Source of the DNA: Streptomyces xanthochromogenes
Lineage (GTDB): Bacteria; Actinomycetota; Actinomycetes; Streptomycetales; Streptomycetaceae
DNA: 64,000 bases
Assembly (NCBI RefSeq): GCF_014650455.1
Contig: NZ_BMUZ01000002.1
Coordinates: forward strand, 594,595-658,594
Reading direction: 5' to 3'
Position numbers and translations under genes: made by a program. Under the pieces are notes generated by a model. It did not search any database and was not told the DNA's origin. It saw only the letters and a list, made by a program, of their open reading frames with translations. Positions 1 to 8,662 of this stretch are shown here, in pieces. Numbering within the stretch: the first letter of the stretch is position 1; each line of letters starts with the position of its first letter.

Positions 1-446
1 TCGAGGAGGAAGGCGGCGACGGTGTCCGCGTCGAGATGGCGCTCGTGACATTCGTCGAGCACCACGACGTCGACTCCGCTCAACTCCTGGTCGCGCTGCA
101 GGCGTTGGAGGAGCACGCCGGTGGTGACGACCTCGACGACGGTGTCGGCGCCGACGGAACGCTCCCCGCGCACGGTGAAGCCGACCCGCTCGCCCGTCCG
201 CTCGCCGAGCAGCCACGCCATCCGGCGCGCGGCGGCCCGGGCCGCGATCCGGCGCGGCTCGGCGACTATCACCCGACGCACGGGGCCGGCCCCGACCAGC
301 CCCGCGAGCACCAGGGGCACGAGGGTGGTCTTGCCGGTGCCGGGCGGGGCGCACAGCACGGCCGTGCCGTGGCCGTCGAGTGCGTCGAGCAGCTCGGGCA
401 CGGCCTCGCGTACGGGGAGGGCGTCGAGTGCGGCGGTTCGGATCAT
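1..446 (-). CDS. hrpB: ATP-dependent RNA helicase HrpB, N-terminal part (cut by window edge)
   Basis: Only the first ~148 codons are in the window; the gene runs off the left edge. Reading the minus strand from the ATG at 446 gives a DEAH-box helicase start: Walker A motif APPGTGKTT near residue 34, motif Ia AEPRRIAARAAA, then the Walker B/DEAH-type motif DECHERHLD near the window edge. This order and spacing match the HrpA/HrpB branch of DEAH RNA helicases, and the DECHER signature is typical of HrpB. These are ATP-driven RNA/RNP helicases whose bacterial substrate is poorly defined. Start chosen because it is the first in-frame ATG before the conserved region. The C-terminal HrpB domain is not visible, so the HrpB rather than HrpA assignment rests on the N-terminus. 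Confidence 0.85.
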   Translation of the reverse strand, partial: MIRTAALDALPVREAVPELLDALDGHGTAVLCAPPGTGKTTLVPLVLAGLVGAGPVRRVIVAEPRRIAARAAARRMAWLLGERTGERVGFTVRGERSVGADTVVEVVTTGVLLQRLQRDQELSGVDVVVLDECHERHLDADTVAAFLL

Positions 447-745
447 GCGCTCAGTGTCGTACGTCCCGGCGGGCCGTGTTCCGCTCCGTCCACAGGGACG
501 GTGTGGTGGTATGACTAACTCCGGGTAACGGGCACCGGCCCGATCGGGCCGACTCCGGGCCGACTCCGGACAGCGGGCGCCCGGCCCGGTCGGCCCCGCC
601 TCGCAGCGGGCCGCGCATCACGGCCCCTCGCGCGGGGGCGCCGCCGCGATGCCCGACCGAAGTCCCGCCCGGGCCCGATGTCCCGCCCGGACCCGAACTT
701 CCGCCAGCACGCGCTTCCGCCGACCCACGAGATGTGCGGGCGTGG

Positions 746-1585
746 TCAGTCCCGTACACACACGAAGATCGCCGTCCCGGGGATCAGATTGCCCCGCAGC
801 GGGGACCAGCCGCCCCACTCCTGCGCGTTCCAGGACGGCCACTCCGGCTCGACCAGATCCTGTAGGCGGAACCCGCCCGCCACCACGTCCCGCACCCGGT
901 CGCCCAGCGTGCGGTGGTGCTCCACATAGACCGCGTTGCCGTTGTCGTCCTGCTCGACATAGGGCGTGCGGTCGAAATAGGAGGCCGCGACGGACAGGCC
1001 CTCGGGGCCCGGCTCGTCCGGGAACGCCCAGCGGACGGGGTGGGTGACCGAGAAGATCCAGCGGCCACCGGGCCGCAGCACCCGGCGCACCTCGCGGAAC
1101 ACCTTCACCGGGTCCGCCACGAAGGGGACCGCCCCGTACGCCGAGCACGCCAGGTCGAAGGACCCGTCCGCGAAGGGCAGGGCGCTCGCGTCCGCCTCGA
1201 TCAGCGGGAACGCGCCGCCGTCGATACGGAGCGCGTGCTGGAGCTGGCGGTGCGAGAGGTCGAGGGCGACCGGGCGGGCACCCTGGGCGGCCAGCCAGCG
1301 CGAGCACTGGGCCGCTCCCGCGCCGATCTCCAGGACGTCGAGACCCGCCAGGGACTCCGCCGGCCCGAGGAGGCGGGCATCCGCCTCGTCCAGGCCCTCG
1401 GGGCCCCACACGAACCGGTCGTCGCCGAGGAACGCCCCGTGATCGGTCTGGTACTCGTCGGCGTTGCGGTCCCACCAGCTGCGACTGGCTCGGCTGCTCT
1501 CCGTGTCCCCGGCGGTACGCCGGGTCGCCTGCGGCTCGAAATCGGGCCCGTCCTCGGACTCGTACGCTTGGATCTCTTGGCTCAT
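746..1585 (-). CDS. Class I SAM-dependent methyltransferase
   Basis: 279-residue protein with the Rossmann methyltransferase fold of the Methyltransf_11 kind. Motif I is seen as LDVLEIGAGAAQCSRWL (about residue 85), followed by an acidic end of strand 2 (VALDLS), motif II region ADASALPFADGSFDLA, and post-motif VLRPGGRWIFSVTHP. The family transfers a methyl group from S-adenosylmethionine to a small molecule or macromolecule; the substrate cannot be read from sequence. The first ~50 residues are polar and acidic. It is transcribed divergently from rpsA and shares a ~370-base intergenic region with it. A homologue in this position is usual in Streptomyces (family knowledge), so this is probably a conserved core gene. 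Confidence 0.85.
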   Translation of the reverse strand: MSQEIQAYESEDGPDFEPQATRRTAGDTESSRASRSWWDRNADEYQTDHGAFLGDDRFVWGPEGLDEADARLLGPAESLAGLDVLEIGAGAAQCSRWLAAQGARPVALDLSHRQLQHALRIDGGAFPLIEADASALPFADGSFDLACSAYGAVPFVADPVKVFREVRRVLRPGGRWIFSVTHPVRWAFPDEPGPEGLSVAASYFDRTPYVEQDDNGNAVYVEHHRTLGDRVRDVVAGGFRLQDLVEPEWPSWNAQEWGGWSPLRGNLIPGTAIFVCVRD

Positions 1586-1729
1586 CGTGTCCGTCGTTGT
1601 AGTTTGCGCGGAACGCGACCTCGCTTCGCGAAGCTTCTCGAAAGAGGTCTGCGGGGCCCATCGTGGCCTCGGGGAACCTTAGTTGTGCCGGTAATGCGGG
1701 GATCCGCCCCGGGTGTGCGCCTTCGCGCA

Positions 1730-1758
1730 TTGACCGTGTCCGGCTGCCCCCGTATGCT
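1730..1758 (+). promoter_or_regulatory. Vegetative (sigma-HrdB-type) promoter of rpsA
   Basis: TTGACC at 1730-1735 and TATGCT at 1753-1758 are separated by exactly 17 bases, a near-consensus primary-sigma promoter. It lies about 200 bases before the rpsA start, implying a long 5' leader. The rest of the 1586-1958 gap shows no gene. Confidence 0.75.
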
Positions 1759-1958
1759 ACAAGTTGCGCTGCGAGCCTGCGCACCTCAGACGTAGCAGGC
1801 GCGCTTCCATCTGTTGTATGTCCCCTCGGTTGTCGAGGCGCCATCCGGACCGACCCGGATCGGCGCTTCCCAGGCTGTCCGGCTTCTGCAGAGGCGATAC
1901 GGGCTCTCGGCGTGGCAGTACCTACGACTTTCTGTCCGTAACCGGAGCCCTTTCCCAC

Positions 1959-3458
1959 ATGACGAGCAGCACCGAGACCACCGCCACCACTCCGCAGGTT
2001 GCGGTCAACGACATCGGTAACGAGGAAGCCTTCCTCGCCGCGATCGACGAGACGATCAAGTACTTCAACGACGGCGACATCGTCGACGGCGTCATCGTGA
2101 AGGTCGACCGGGACGAGGTCCTGCTCGACATCGGTTACAAGACCGAAGGTGTGATCCCGAGCCGCGAGCTCTCGATCAAGCACGACGTCGACCCGAACGA
2201 GGTCGTCAAGGTCGGCGACGAGATCGAGGCCCTGGTTCTCCAGAAGGAGGACAAGGAAGGCCGCCTGATCCTCTCGAAGAAGCGCGCTCAGTACGAGCGT
2301 GCCTGGGGCACCATCGAGAAGATCAAGGAAGAAGACGGCATCGTCACCGGTACCGTCATCGAGGTCGTCAAGGGTGGTCTCATCCTCGACATCGGCCTCC
2401 GTGGCTTCCTGCCGGCCTCCCTCGTCGAGATGCGTCGCGTCCGCGACCTCCAGCCCTACGTGGGCAAGGAGCTCGAGGCGAAGATCATCGAGCTGGACAA
2501 GAACCGCAACAACGTGGTCCTGTCCCGCCGCGCCTGGCTTGAGCAGACCCAGTCCGAGGTTCGCCAGACGTTCCTCACCACCCTGCAGAAGGGTCAGGTC
2601 CGCTCCGGCGTCGTCTCCTCGATCGTCAACTTCGGTGCCTTCGTGGACCTGGGTGGCGTCGACGGTCTCGTCCACGTCTCCGAGCTGTCCTGGAAGCACA
2701 TCGACCACCCGTCCGAGGTTGTCGAGGTCGGCCAGGAAGTCACCGTCGAGGTCCTCGACGTCGACATGGACCGCGAGCGCGTCTCCCTGTCGCTGAAGGC
2801 GACCCAGGAAGACCCGTGGCAGCAGTTCGCCCGTACGCACCAGATCGGGCAGGTCGTTCCCGGTAAGGTCACCAAGCTCGTTCCGTTCGGTGCGTTCGTG
2901 CGCGTCGACGAGGGCATCGAGGGCCTGGTCCACATCTCCGAGCTGGCCGAGCGCCACGTGGAGATCCCGGAGCAGGTCGTCCAGGTCAACGACGAGATCT
3001 TCGTCAAGGTGATCGACATCGACCTTGAGCGTCGCCGGATCTCGCTGTCCCTGAAGCAGGCCAACGAGTCCTTCGGTGCCGACCCGGCGTCGGTCGAGTT
3101 CGACCCGACCCTGTACGGCATGGCCGCGTCCTACGACGACCAGGGCAACTACATCTACCCCGAGGGCTTCGACCCCGAGACCAACGACTGGCTCGAGGGC
3201 TACGAGACCCAGCGCGAGGCGTGGGAGGGTCAGTACGCCGAGGCGCAGTCGCGCTTCGAGCAGCACCAGGCCCAGGTCATCAAGTCCCGCGAGGCCGACG
3301 AGGCCGCCGCTGCCGAGGGCGCTGCCGCCCCGGCCGGTGCCCCGGCGGGCGTCTCCGGCGGTTCGTACTCCTCGGAGTCGGACGACAACTCCGGCGCCCT
3401 GGCGTCGGACGAGGCGCTGGCTGCCCTGCGCGAGAAGCTGGCGGGCGGCCAGAGCTGA
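1959..3458 (+). CDS. rpsA: 30S ribosomal protein S1
   Basis: 499-residue protein containing four S1 RNA-binding (OB-fold) repeats, at about residues 35-105, 120-190, 205-275 and 290-360. The repeats carry GxVxxxxxFGAFVDLGGVDGL-type cores (NFGAFVDLG and PFGAFVRVD are visible). S1 binds mRNA on the small subunit and helps initiate translation of structured leaders. The actinobacterial form has four repeats instead of six as in E. coli, plus an acidic Glu/Ala-rich and Gly/Ser-rich tail of ~130 residues, as here. ATG 1959 is chosen because the upstream in-frame codons encode an unconserved, Arg-rich stretch and the S1 N-terminus MTSSTETTATT is typical. A strong promoter precedes it and a 12-bp intrinsic terminator follows it, so it is probably monocistronic. 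Confidence 0.98.
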   Translation: MTSSTETTATTPQVAVNDIGNEEAFLAAIDETIKYFNDGDIVDGVIVKVDRDEVLLDIGYKTEGVIPSRELSIKHDVDPNEVVKVGDEIEALVLQKEDKEGRLILSKKRAQYERAWGTIEKIKEEDGIVTGTVIEVVKGGLILDIGLRGFLPASLVEMRRVRDLQPYVGKELEAKIIELDKNRNNVVLSRRAWLEQTQSEVRQTFLTTLQKGQVRSGVVSSIVNFGAFVDLGGVDGLVHVSELSWKHIDHPSEVVEVGQEVTVEVLDVDMDRERVSLSLKATQEDPWQQFARTHQIGQVVPGKVTKLVPFGAFVRVDEGIEGLVHISELAERHVEIPEQVVQVNDEIFVKVIDIDLERRRISLSLKQANESFGADPASVEFDPTLYGMAASYDDQGNYIYPEGFDPETNDWLEGYETQREAWEGQYAEAQSRFEQHQAQVIKSREADEAAAAEGAAAPAGAPAGVSGGSYSSESDDNSGALASDEALAALREKLAGGQS

Positions 3459-3487
3459 CGCTCCGACCCCAGCCGGTAGATAGCTGA

Positions 3488-3527
3488 AAGCAAGGCCCGT
3501 TCCCCCCAGGGGGAGCGGGCCTTGCTT
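3488..3527 (+). terminator. Intrinsic terminator of rpsA
   Basis: A perfect 12-bp stem (3488-3499 with 3516-3527, arm AAGCAAGGCCCG) closes a C-rich/G-rich loop, 30 bases after the rpsA stop. There is a short T-containing tail but no long U tract, as is normal at high GC. Confidence 0.85.
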
Positions 3528-3717
3528 CGTGGTGGCGTGAAGGGCCGTTCCCCAGAGGTGCGGCCCTTTGGCGTTGGTCACCGCTCGCCCCAACTGGGCT
3601 GGTGGCGCCGGGGGTTGTGCGCGCTGGGGGCACGGCTTCGTGTGAAAGCGGGGTGGCCGGGAATGCACGCGTCCCGGCCGTCGTTCTTCCTGGTGAACAC
3701 GAGGAGGAGCGGTAATC

Positions 3718-4656
3718 GTGCTTGATCCGCAGAGTTTGTACGAATGGGAGCCGAAGGGCCTCGCCGTCGTCGACATGGCGCTCGCGCAGGAGTCGGCCGG
3801 CCTGGTCATGCTGTACCACTTCGACGGCTACATCGACGCGGGTGAGACCGGCGAGCAGATCGTCGAGAAGCTGCTTGACACGCTGCCGCACCAGGTGGTG
3901 GCCCGCTTCGACCACGACAGGCTCGTCGACTACCGCGCCCGCCGCCCCCTGCTGACGTTCCGGCGCGACCGCTGGACGGACTTCGAGGTGCCCGCCCTCG
4001 AAGTGCGCCTGGTGCAGGACGCCACGGGCGCGCCCTTCCTGCTGATGTCCGGCCCCGAGCCGGACGTCGAATGGGAGCGCTTCGCGCTCGCCGTCCGCCA
4101 GATCGTCGAGCGCCTCGGTGTGCGCCTCTCGGTCAACTTCCACGGCATTCCCATGGGAGTGCCGCACACCCGCCCCGTCGGCATCACACCGCACGGCAAC
4201 CGTACGGACCTGATGCCGGGCCACCGTTCGCCGTTCGACGAGGCGCAGGTGCCCGGCAGCGCCGAGTCCCTGATCGAGTACCGGCTCATGGAGTCCGGGC
4301 ACGACGTCCTCGGCGTCGCCGCACACGTGCCGCACTACGTGGCCCGCTCGGCCTACCCGGACGCGGCGCTGACCGCCCTGGAGGCCGTCACCGCGGCAAC
4401 GGGCCTGGTCCTGCCGAGCGTTGCCCACGGTCTCCGTACGGAAGCACAGCGCACCCAGACCGAGATCGAGCGCCAGATCGGCGAGGGCGACGAGGAACTG
4501 GTCAGCCTGGTACAGGGCCTTGAGCACCAGTACGACGCGGTGGCGGGCGCCGAATCCCGCGGCAACCTGGTCGCGGAACCCGCCGACCTGCCCTCCGCGG
4601 AGGAGCTGGGCCGCGAGTTCGAGCGCTTCCTCGCGGAGCGCGAGGGCGACGCCTGA
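3718..4656 (+). CDS. PAC2 family protein (proteasome assembly chaperone-like)
   Basis: 312-residue protein of the PAC2 family. Its core (residues ~25-250) is recognisable by [19 protein letters not shown] near the start, then [13 protein letters not shown] and [15 protein letters not shown]. The C-terminal ~60 residues are charged and helical. In eukaryotes PAC2 pairs with PAC1 to assemble the 20S proteasome alpha ring. Actinobacteria possess proteasomes and several PAC2 paralogues, but a chaperone role for this one is inference. GTG 3718 is preceded by AGGAGGAG with good spacing. It stands between rpsA and coaE on the same strand, an arrangement conserved in Streptomyces. Confidence 0.88.
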   Translation: MLDPQSLYEWEPKGLAVVDMALAQESAGLVMLYHFDGYIDAGETGEQIVEKLLDTLPHQVVARFDHDRLVDYRARRPLLTFRRDRWTDFEVPALEVRLVQDATGAPFLLMSGPEPDVEWERFALAVRQIVERLGVRLSVNFHGIPMGVPHTRPVGITPHGNRTDLMPGHRSPFDEAQVPGSAESLIEYRLMESGHDVLGVAAHVPHYVARSAYPDAALTALEAVTAATGLVLPSVAHGLRTEAQRTQTEIERQIGEGDEELVSLVQGLEHQYDAVAGAESRGNLVAEPADLPSAEELGREFERFLAEREGDA

Positions 4657-4740
4657 GTGCGCCACCCGCGAAAGGACGCGGCCCGGCCACCTTCGGAGGC
4701 GGCGAGCGGCGGGACGTAGTGGGCGCCTAAGCTTCCGCTC

Positions 4741-5340
4741 ATGCTGAAGGTGGGCCTGACCGGCGGTATCGGCGCCGGCAAGAGCGAAGTGTCACGGCTG
4801 CTCGTCTCCTACGGAGCCGTACTGATCGACGCGGACCGGATCGCGCGCGAGGTCGTCGAGCCCGGAACTCAGGGCCTGGCAGCGGTGGTCGAGGCGTTCG
4901 GCCCCGCCGTCCTCGCCGCGGACGGCACCCTCGACCGCCCCGGGCTCGGCGCCATCGTGTTCTCCGACCCGGACAAGTTGGCGACCCTGAACAAGATCGT
5001 GCACCCCCTGGTCGGCGCGCGGTCCGCGGAGCTCGAAGCCGCCGCGGGGCCCGACTCCGTGGTCATCCACGACGTCCCCCTCCTGACGGAGAACGGCCTG
5101 GCGGCGCTGTACGACCTGGTGGTCGTCGTCGACGCGGCCCCCGAGACGCAGCTCGACCGGCTCGTGCGTCTGCGCGGCATGACACCCCAGGAGGCACACG
5201 CCCGCATGGCCGCCCAGGCCGACCGCGACCGGCGTCTCGCCGTGGCCGACCTCGTCATCGACAACGACGGCCCCTTGGAAGACCTGGAACCGCAGGTCCG
5301 CAAGGTGTGGGCGGAGCTGGTGGAGCGGGCGGGCCGGTAG
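4741..5340 (+). CDS. coaE: Dephospho-CoA kinase
   Basis: 199-residue P-loop kinase carrying out the last step of coenzyme A synthesis, phosphorylation of the ribose 3'-OH of dephospho-CoA. Walker A GGIGAGKS is at residues 8-15. [14 protein letters not shown] follows near residue 31, the CoaE-specific [12 protein letters not shown] near residue 90, and [10 protein letters not shown] near residue 117, which corresponds to the DxPLLxE motif. The lid region carries RDRRLAVAD with the conserved arginines. It is the usual length for a stand-alone CoaE; some actinobacteria carry a C-terminal GrpB-like fusion, which is absent here. Confidence 0.96.
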   Translation: MLKVGLTGGIGAGKSEVSRLLVSYGAVLIDADRIAREVVEPGTQGLAAVVEAFGPAVLAADGTLDRPGLGAIVFSDPDKLATLNKIVHPLVGARSAELEAAAGPDSVVIHDVPLLTENGLAALYDLVVVVDAAPETQLDRLVRLRGMTPQEAHARMAAQADRDRRLAVADLVIDNDGPLEDLEPQVRKVWAELVERAGR

Positions 5341-5480
5341 GGGGGACCCGCCACGCAGCTGGCCGGCAAGGCGGCCCTCGGGGCCCTCGACGCGTAAGCG
5401 AACCGTAGGGATTCCCTCATCAAGCTGGGTTTTGCCGACTTGGCCCGCCGTCCGGGACCGGCGCGGATTACGATCCGACC

Positions 5481-5867
5481 GTGCTCTTCGTACTGGCGGG
5501 TTTCACGGTGATCGGCGGTCTGGTGGCGCTGCTCGCCGGGGCGTACGGGCTGCGGGAGACCCGGCGTGCCGAGCGGGCCGGAGGGCACGCGTGGGCGCTG
5601 GTGAAACCCGCCCCGCAGGGCTCGGCGCGGCCCCTGCTGCAGTTCGAGACGGCCGATGGCCAGGTGCTCGAACTCCCCTCGCCGGTCCCGCCCAGTCGCC
5701 GCGAGCCGCTCCCGCCGGGCAGCAGCGTACGGCTTTCCTACGACCCGGCGGATCCGCGCACCGTCGTCGTCCTGGGCCGTGAACGCACCGCCCTGGACCG
5801 CGCGTTCATGGCGGCGGGCGGGGCGATCGTGCTGCTCGGCCTGACCCTGGCGGCCGCCGCGCTCTGA
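5481..5867 (+). CDS. DUF3592 domain-containing membrane protein
   Basis: 128-residue protein with a transmembrane helix at each end (residues ~3-20 and ~108-127) and a soluble beta-rich middle containing LLQFETADGQVLEL and PPGSSVRLSYDPADP. This layout (TM, short beta domain with a YDPxDP motif, TM) is the DUF3592 pattern common in Streptomyces; function is unknown. GTG 5481 places the first helix immediately at the N-terminus. Followed after ~220 bases of repeat-rich DNA by a TPR gene on the same strand. Confidence 0.8.
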   Translation: MLFVLAGFTVIGGLVALLAGAYGLRETRRAERAGGHAWALVKPAPQGSARPLLQFETADGQVLELPSPVPPSRREPLPPGSSVRLSYDPADPRTVVVLGRERTALDRAFMAAGGAIVLLGLTLAAAAL

Positions 5868-5904
5868 ACGGCCGGGCGGCCGCCGTACGACCGGACGTGG
5901 ACGC

Positions 5905-6040
5905 GTGCAATACACGCCGGACATGCGCCCGTGCCTACTCGGCGTGTACGCACACGTGCATGCACGCCGGACCGCACATGTGCGTACACGCCGGACGCGG
6001 ACGCGTGCACACGCGAGCGCGCCCGCATGCGTACGGAATA
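5905..6040 (+). repeat. Alternating purine-pyrimidine tract with short direct and inverted repeats
   Basis: About 130 bases upstream of the TPR gene are dominated by alternating GC/AC/GT steps (for example GCACACGTGCATGCACG). An 11-base word rCACGCCGGAC occurs at 5913, 5963 and 5987, and its inverted form CGGCGTGT at 5941. No coding function is evident. The base pattern is the kind that favours left-handed (Z) DNA; that is inference. Confidence 0.6.
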
Positions 6041-6091
6041 CCGGAGCTGGGCATGGCGTTGACATCGCGCAGCGAGGGAAAGGACAGGCAC

Positions 6092-6478
6092 GTGGCCGAA
6101 AGCACCCCCGAGACACACGTCATCGACTACCGCGCGGCCGAGCAACTCCTGGCCGCCCGGGACCCGCGTGGTGCCGTGAAGCTCCTCGACTCGGTCATCG
6201 CGGCCCACCCCGAGAACACGGCGGCGCGTCTGCTGAGGGCCCGCGCCTTCTTCGCGGCGGCCCAACTCCGTTCCGCGGAGCTGGAGTTCCAGCTGGTCCT
6301 GGAGCGCGAGCCGGACAACGCCTTCGCGCACTTCGCCCTGGCCCGCACCTACGAGCGCGAGGCCCGCCCCGATCAGGCCAAGCGCCACTTCCGCCTGGCC
6401 GCGGCCCTGGACCCGAAGCCGGAGTACCTCGCGGCGGCCCGGTTCGACGACGAGACGGGAACCGCGCGGGACGCGTAG
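6092..6478 (+). CDS. Tetratricopeptide repeat protein
   Basis: 128-residue helical protein with three to four TPR-like units: RAAEQLLAARDPRGAVKLLD, then NTAARLLRARAFFAAAQLRS, then NAFAHFALARTYEREARP, each showing the W/L-G/A-Y-A-P spacing of the repeat. TPR domains bind other proteins; the partner is unknown. Start chosen at GTG 6092 because AAAGGA lies 8-10 bases upstream and the repeat domain begins soon after. An in-frame ATG at 6053 would add 13 residues without a convincing ribosome binding site. Preceded by an unusual alternating purine-pyrimidine tract. Confidence 0.8.
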   Translation: MAESTPETHVIDYRAAEQLLAARDPRGAVKLLDSVIAAHPENTAARLLRARAFFAAAQLRSAELEFQLVLEREPDNAFAHFALARTYEREARPDQAKRHFRLAAALDPKPEYLAAARFDDETGTARDA

Positions 6479-6577
6479 CGCGGGCTCACGGACCGCCCGG
6501 GCCCCCATCGCAGATCCGGGGCGCCCGGGGCTTTCACGTCCGGCTCAGCGGGTACATCCCCTGTAGAGGCGATCATC

Positions 6578-6847
6578 ATGCTGCGTACCGGTAACGAACC
6601 GATCACCGCCCGCAGCCCCCTGCGGATGCGGCTCTGGCTGAGTATCTGGGGTCTGGTCTGGACCCTCGGCGGCACCGTGGGTTTCGCGCTGGAGGGGCGG
6701 CCGGGGTGGATGGCGGCCTGCGCGGCGCTTTCGGCGGTGATCGTCGTCGATCTCGTCATGATCATCCGCCACATCCGGCAGGGCCCCCACTACCAGCCGG
6801 GCCGTGACGTCCCGCCCTACGAGCCGCCCCGCACGCGCATGCCGTGA
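6578..6847 (+). CDS. DUF6343 family small membrane protein
   Basis: 89-residue protein. It starts with a polar stretch (MLRTGNEPITARSPLRMRLW), has two transmembrane segments (about residues 20-38 and 46-64), and ends with the conserved soluble tail IRHIRQGPHYQPGRDVPPY. That sequence matches the DUF6343 family I know from Streptomyces; function is unknown. The last 17 bases of the gene, including the stop codon, are duplicated immediately downstream. Confidence 0.75.
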   Translation: MLRTGNEPITARSPLRMRLWLSIWGLVWTLGGTVGFALEGRPGWMAACAALSAVIVVDLVMIIRHIRQGPHYQPGRDVPPYEPPRTRMP

Positions 6848-6864
6848 GCACGCGCATGCCGTGA
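6831..6864 (+). repeat. 17-base tandem duplication over a stop codon
   Basis: GCACGCGCATGCCGTGA occurs at 6831-6847 and again, perfectly, at 6848-6864. The first copy contains the stop codon of the DUF6343 gene. Confidence 0.9.
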
Positions 6865-6880
6865 GCCGGCGCGGCGCATC

Positions 6881-6980
6881 TCCGGGACGCAAGGCCGCTC
6901 CGGGACGCAAGGCCGCTCCGGGACGCAAGGCCACTCCGGGACGCGAGGCGGCTCCGGGACGTGTCGCAGCTCCGGGACCG
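6881..6980 (+). repeat. 18-base tandem repeat, five copies plus a partial
   Basis: Unit TCCGGGACGCAAGGCCGC at 6881, 6899, 6917, 6935 and 6953, the last two diverged, followed by a partial copy at 6971. It fills the gap before the acyltransferase gene. No coding or palindromic function is apparent. Confidence 0.9.
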
Positions 6981-7032
6981 GAGCGCGCGGCCGAGGGGCA
7001 GGGCCGGAAAGGAGCGGTGTACGGGGAGCGGG

Positions 7033-7950
7033 GTGGCTAGTGTGGCGCGCATGCCGCTCCTCGACGACCTCCCCGAGACGCTGCTCGACCTCGCCGTACC
7101 GCACGAGGACATCAACGAACTGACCGCGCTGGCCGCCCGGTTCACCGCCGATCGGGAGCTCGGCGAGCTCCTGGAGCGATCCGCGCGCCTGCTCGTCCAG
7201 GACCTCGGCGCTGTCGGCATGCGGCCCGAACTCCCGGCCCTGCCCGAGGGGTTGGGGGCGGACATGGAGCGCTGGTTCCCGGTGTACGTGGCCGTCGCCG
7301 CGCTCCCGTACACCCGGGCCCACCACCGAGAGCGCGGCATCCCCGAGGACATCGCCCGCCGTACGCTCGCCGACCTCGGGCGGCACATCGCGCTGCACCA
7401 CCGGCGGCGCGGCAGGGGCGGGCTGGTCGTGCCGGGCTGGCTGCGGCTGCACTTCCGGGGGGAGCTCTACCAGCTCGGCCGGCTCCAGTTCCAGCGCTCG
7501 ATCCTGGGCGAGCGCATGAGCCTGGCCATGCGGGAGGCAGGCCTCCGCGCGCAGCCCGGCGACCCCTGTCTGCAGCTCCACATCCCGGACTACCGGGGCC
7601 CGTTGACGCCCGAGGCCTGTGCCGAGTCCATCGGGCGGGCCCGTACGTTCTTCGCGCGCCACTTCCCCGAGGAGCCCTACCGGGTGGCCTCCTGCCACTC
7701 CTGGCTGCTCGACGAGCAGTTGCGCGACCACCTTCCGGAGAGCTCCAACATCGTGCACTTCCAGGGCTTGTTCCATGCCGCCTACCGGGATGACGAGCCG
7801 GCCGACGGTGAGCCCGTCGGCTTCGTCTTCGGCGATCCGGAGCTGCCCGTGGCGCAGCTTTCGCAGCACACCGGCCTGCAGCGCGCGGTCACCCGCCACC
7901 TCCTGGACGGCGGCCACTGGTACGTGGGCCACGGGTGGTTCGAGCTGTAG
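7033..7950 (+). CDS. Acyltransferase domain-containing protein (GNAT-like, NAT_N + GNAT_C)
   Basis: About 300-residue protein that I recognise as the actinobacterial family with an N-terminal NAT_N domain and a GNAT-like C-terminal domain. The N-terminal part is helical (residues 1-110). The C-terminal part contains LQLHIPDYRGPLTPEACAES, FFARHFPEEPYRVASCHSWL and LDEQLRDHLPESSNIVHFQ. The reaction would be acyl transfer from an acyl-CoA, but the acceptor is unknown. GTG 7033 has GGGGAG four bases upstream; GTG 7042 and ATG 7051 are in frame and would shorten the protein by three or six residues. The gene ends in a strong inverted repeat shared with the converging lipoprotein gene. Confidence 0.75.
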   Translation: MASVARMPLLDDLPETLLDLAVPHEDINELTALAARFTADRELGELLERSARLLVQDLGAVGMRPELPALPEGLGADMERWFPVYVAVAALPYTRAHHRERGIPEDIARRTLADLGRHIALHHRRRGRGGLVVPGWLRLHFRGELYQLGRLQFQRSILGERMSLAMREAGLRAQPGDPCLQLHIPDYRGPLTPEACAESIGRARTFFARHFPEEPYRVASCHSWLLDEQLRDHLPESSNIVHFQGLFHAAYRDDEPADGEPVGFVFGDPELPVAQLSQHTGLQRAVTRHLLDGGHWYVGHGWFEL

Positions 7951-7952
7951 GA

Positions 7953-7978
7953 ACGGCGGGCCGGTCCCGGCCCGCCGT
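7953..7978. terminator. Bidirectional terminator hairpin
   Basis: Perfect 11-bp stem (7953-7963 with 7968-7978, arm ACGGCGGGCCG) and a 4-base loop. It begins 3 bases after the acyltransferase stop and lies 37 bases from the stop of the converging lipoprotein gene. Confidence 0.8.
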
Positions 7979-8015
7979 CATCCGCGTGCCGGGGGCGTAC
8001 CGGAGCGGGAGCGGA

Positions 8016-8387
8016 TCAGTGCACGAAGCTGTAGCTGCGCCACGGCAGGGCCCTGGGGGCCACGTTGTTGGCGAGCCTGCTGCCGAGGTAGACGGTGTCC
8101 TTGCCGGTGCAGTTGGGCGTCCGGTACATGATCATGTCGACCAGCGTGTTGTTGTAGACCTGGGTCGTGCCGGACGGCGGAAGCCGGTGGCAGCCGGTCA
8201 CCTTCGGGCTGGTCAGCGTGACCGCCGTCTCGGGCCCGATCGCGTACGAGACGGTGCCGACGGCCGTCCGCCCGAGGCTGGAGCAGGCCGTGGTGGCGAG
8301 GACGAGCAGCACGGCCCCGGCCGTCAGGCGCCTCTGGCGTCGGCGGCGCGAGGTCGGGGCGGTGGACTGGGACGCGGGCACGGACAT
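8016..8387 (-). CDS. Small secreted lipoprotein, function unknown
   Basis: 123-residue protein with a lipoprotein signal: basic n-region RRRRQRR, hydrophobic LTAGAVLLVLATTA, then the lipobox cysteine (LATTAC, about residue 36). The mature part (~87 residues) has two cysteines (VTGCHRL, TPNCTGKD), probably a disulfide, and ends LPWRSYSFVH. The middle resembles the peptidase-inhibitor-like/beta-gamma-crystallin-type small Cys proteins of Streptomyces, but I cannot assign a family. Start ATG 8387 has GAGGAC upstream; a longer reading frame exists but its N-terminus is unconserved-looking and would spoil the signal peptide. Confidence 0.7.
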   Translation of the reverse strand: MSVPASQSTAPTSRRRRQRRLTAGAVLLVLATTACSSLGRTAVGTVSYAIGPETAVTLTSPKVTGCHRLPPSGTTQVYNNTLVDMIMYRTPNCTGKDTVYLGSRLANNVAPRALPWRSYSFVH

Positions 8388-8662
8388 GAGCGGTCCTCGT
8401 CTGTACGGCATGACTGCGGCGGTCAGTGTCGCCAGCCTGCCCCGTGCCCCGGCTTCCGGCATCCGGTGCGGCGCCGGGCTAGCCCGCCCGGGCGACCGGG
8501 CAGCCAGGACCCCACACGTCCCCACGTTCTTGTGTGGTCCGCACACATCACCGCTGGGGCCGCGCGGTGCCTAGCGTCTACGCGGGCAGGGACGTGACGT
8601 TCGCGGTACGCACTGTCGTCGGAACAGGGTCGGAACAGAGTCGGACAGAGGGGGACCAGATC

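Noticed and set aside
618..3809. A 1063-codon minus-strand open frame over rpsA, and similar very long frames elsewhere (for example 10957-16881 plus)
   Set aside because: At this GC content, antisense frames stay open by codon bias; the true genes with recognisable domains lie on the other strand or frame.
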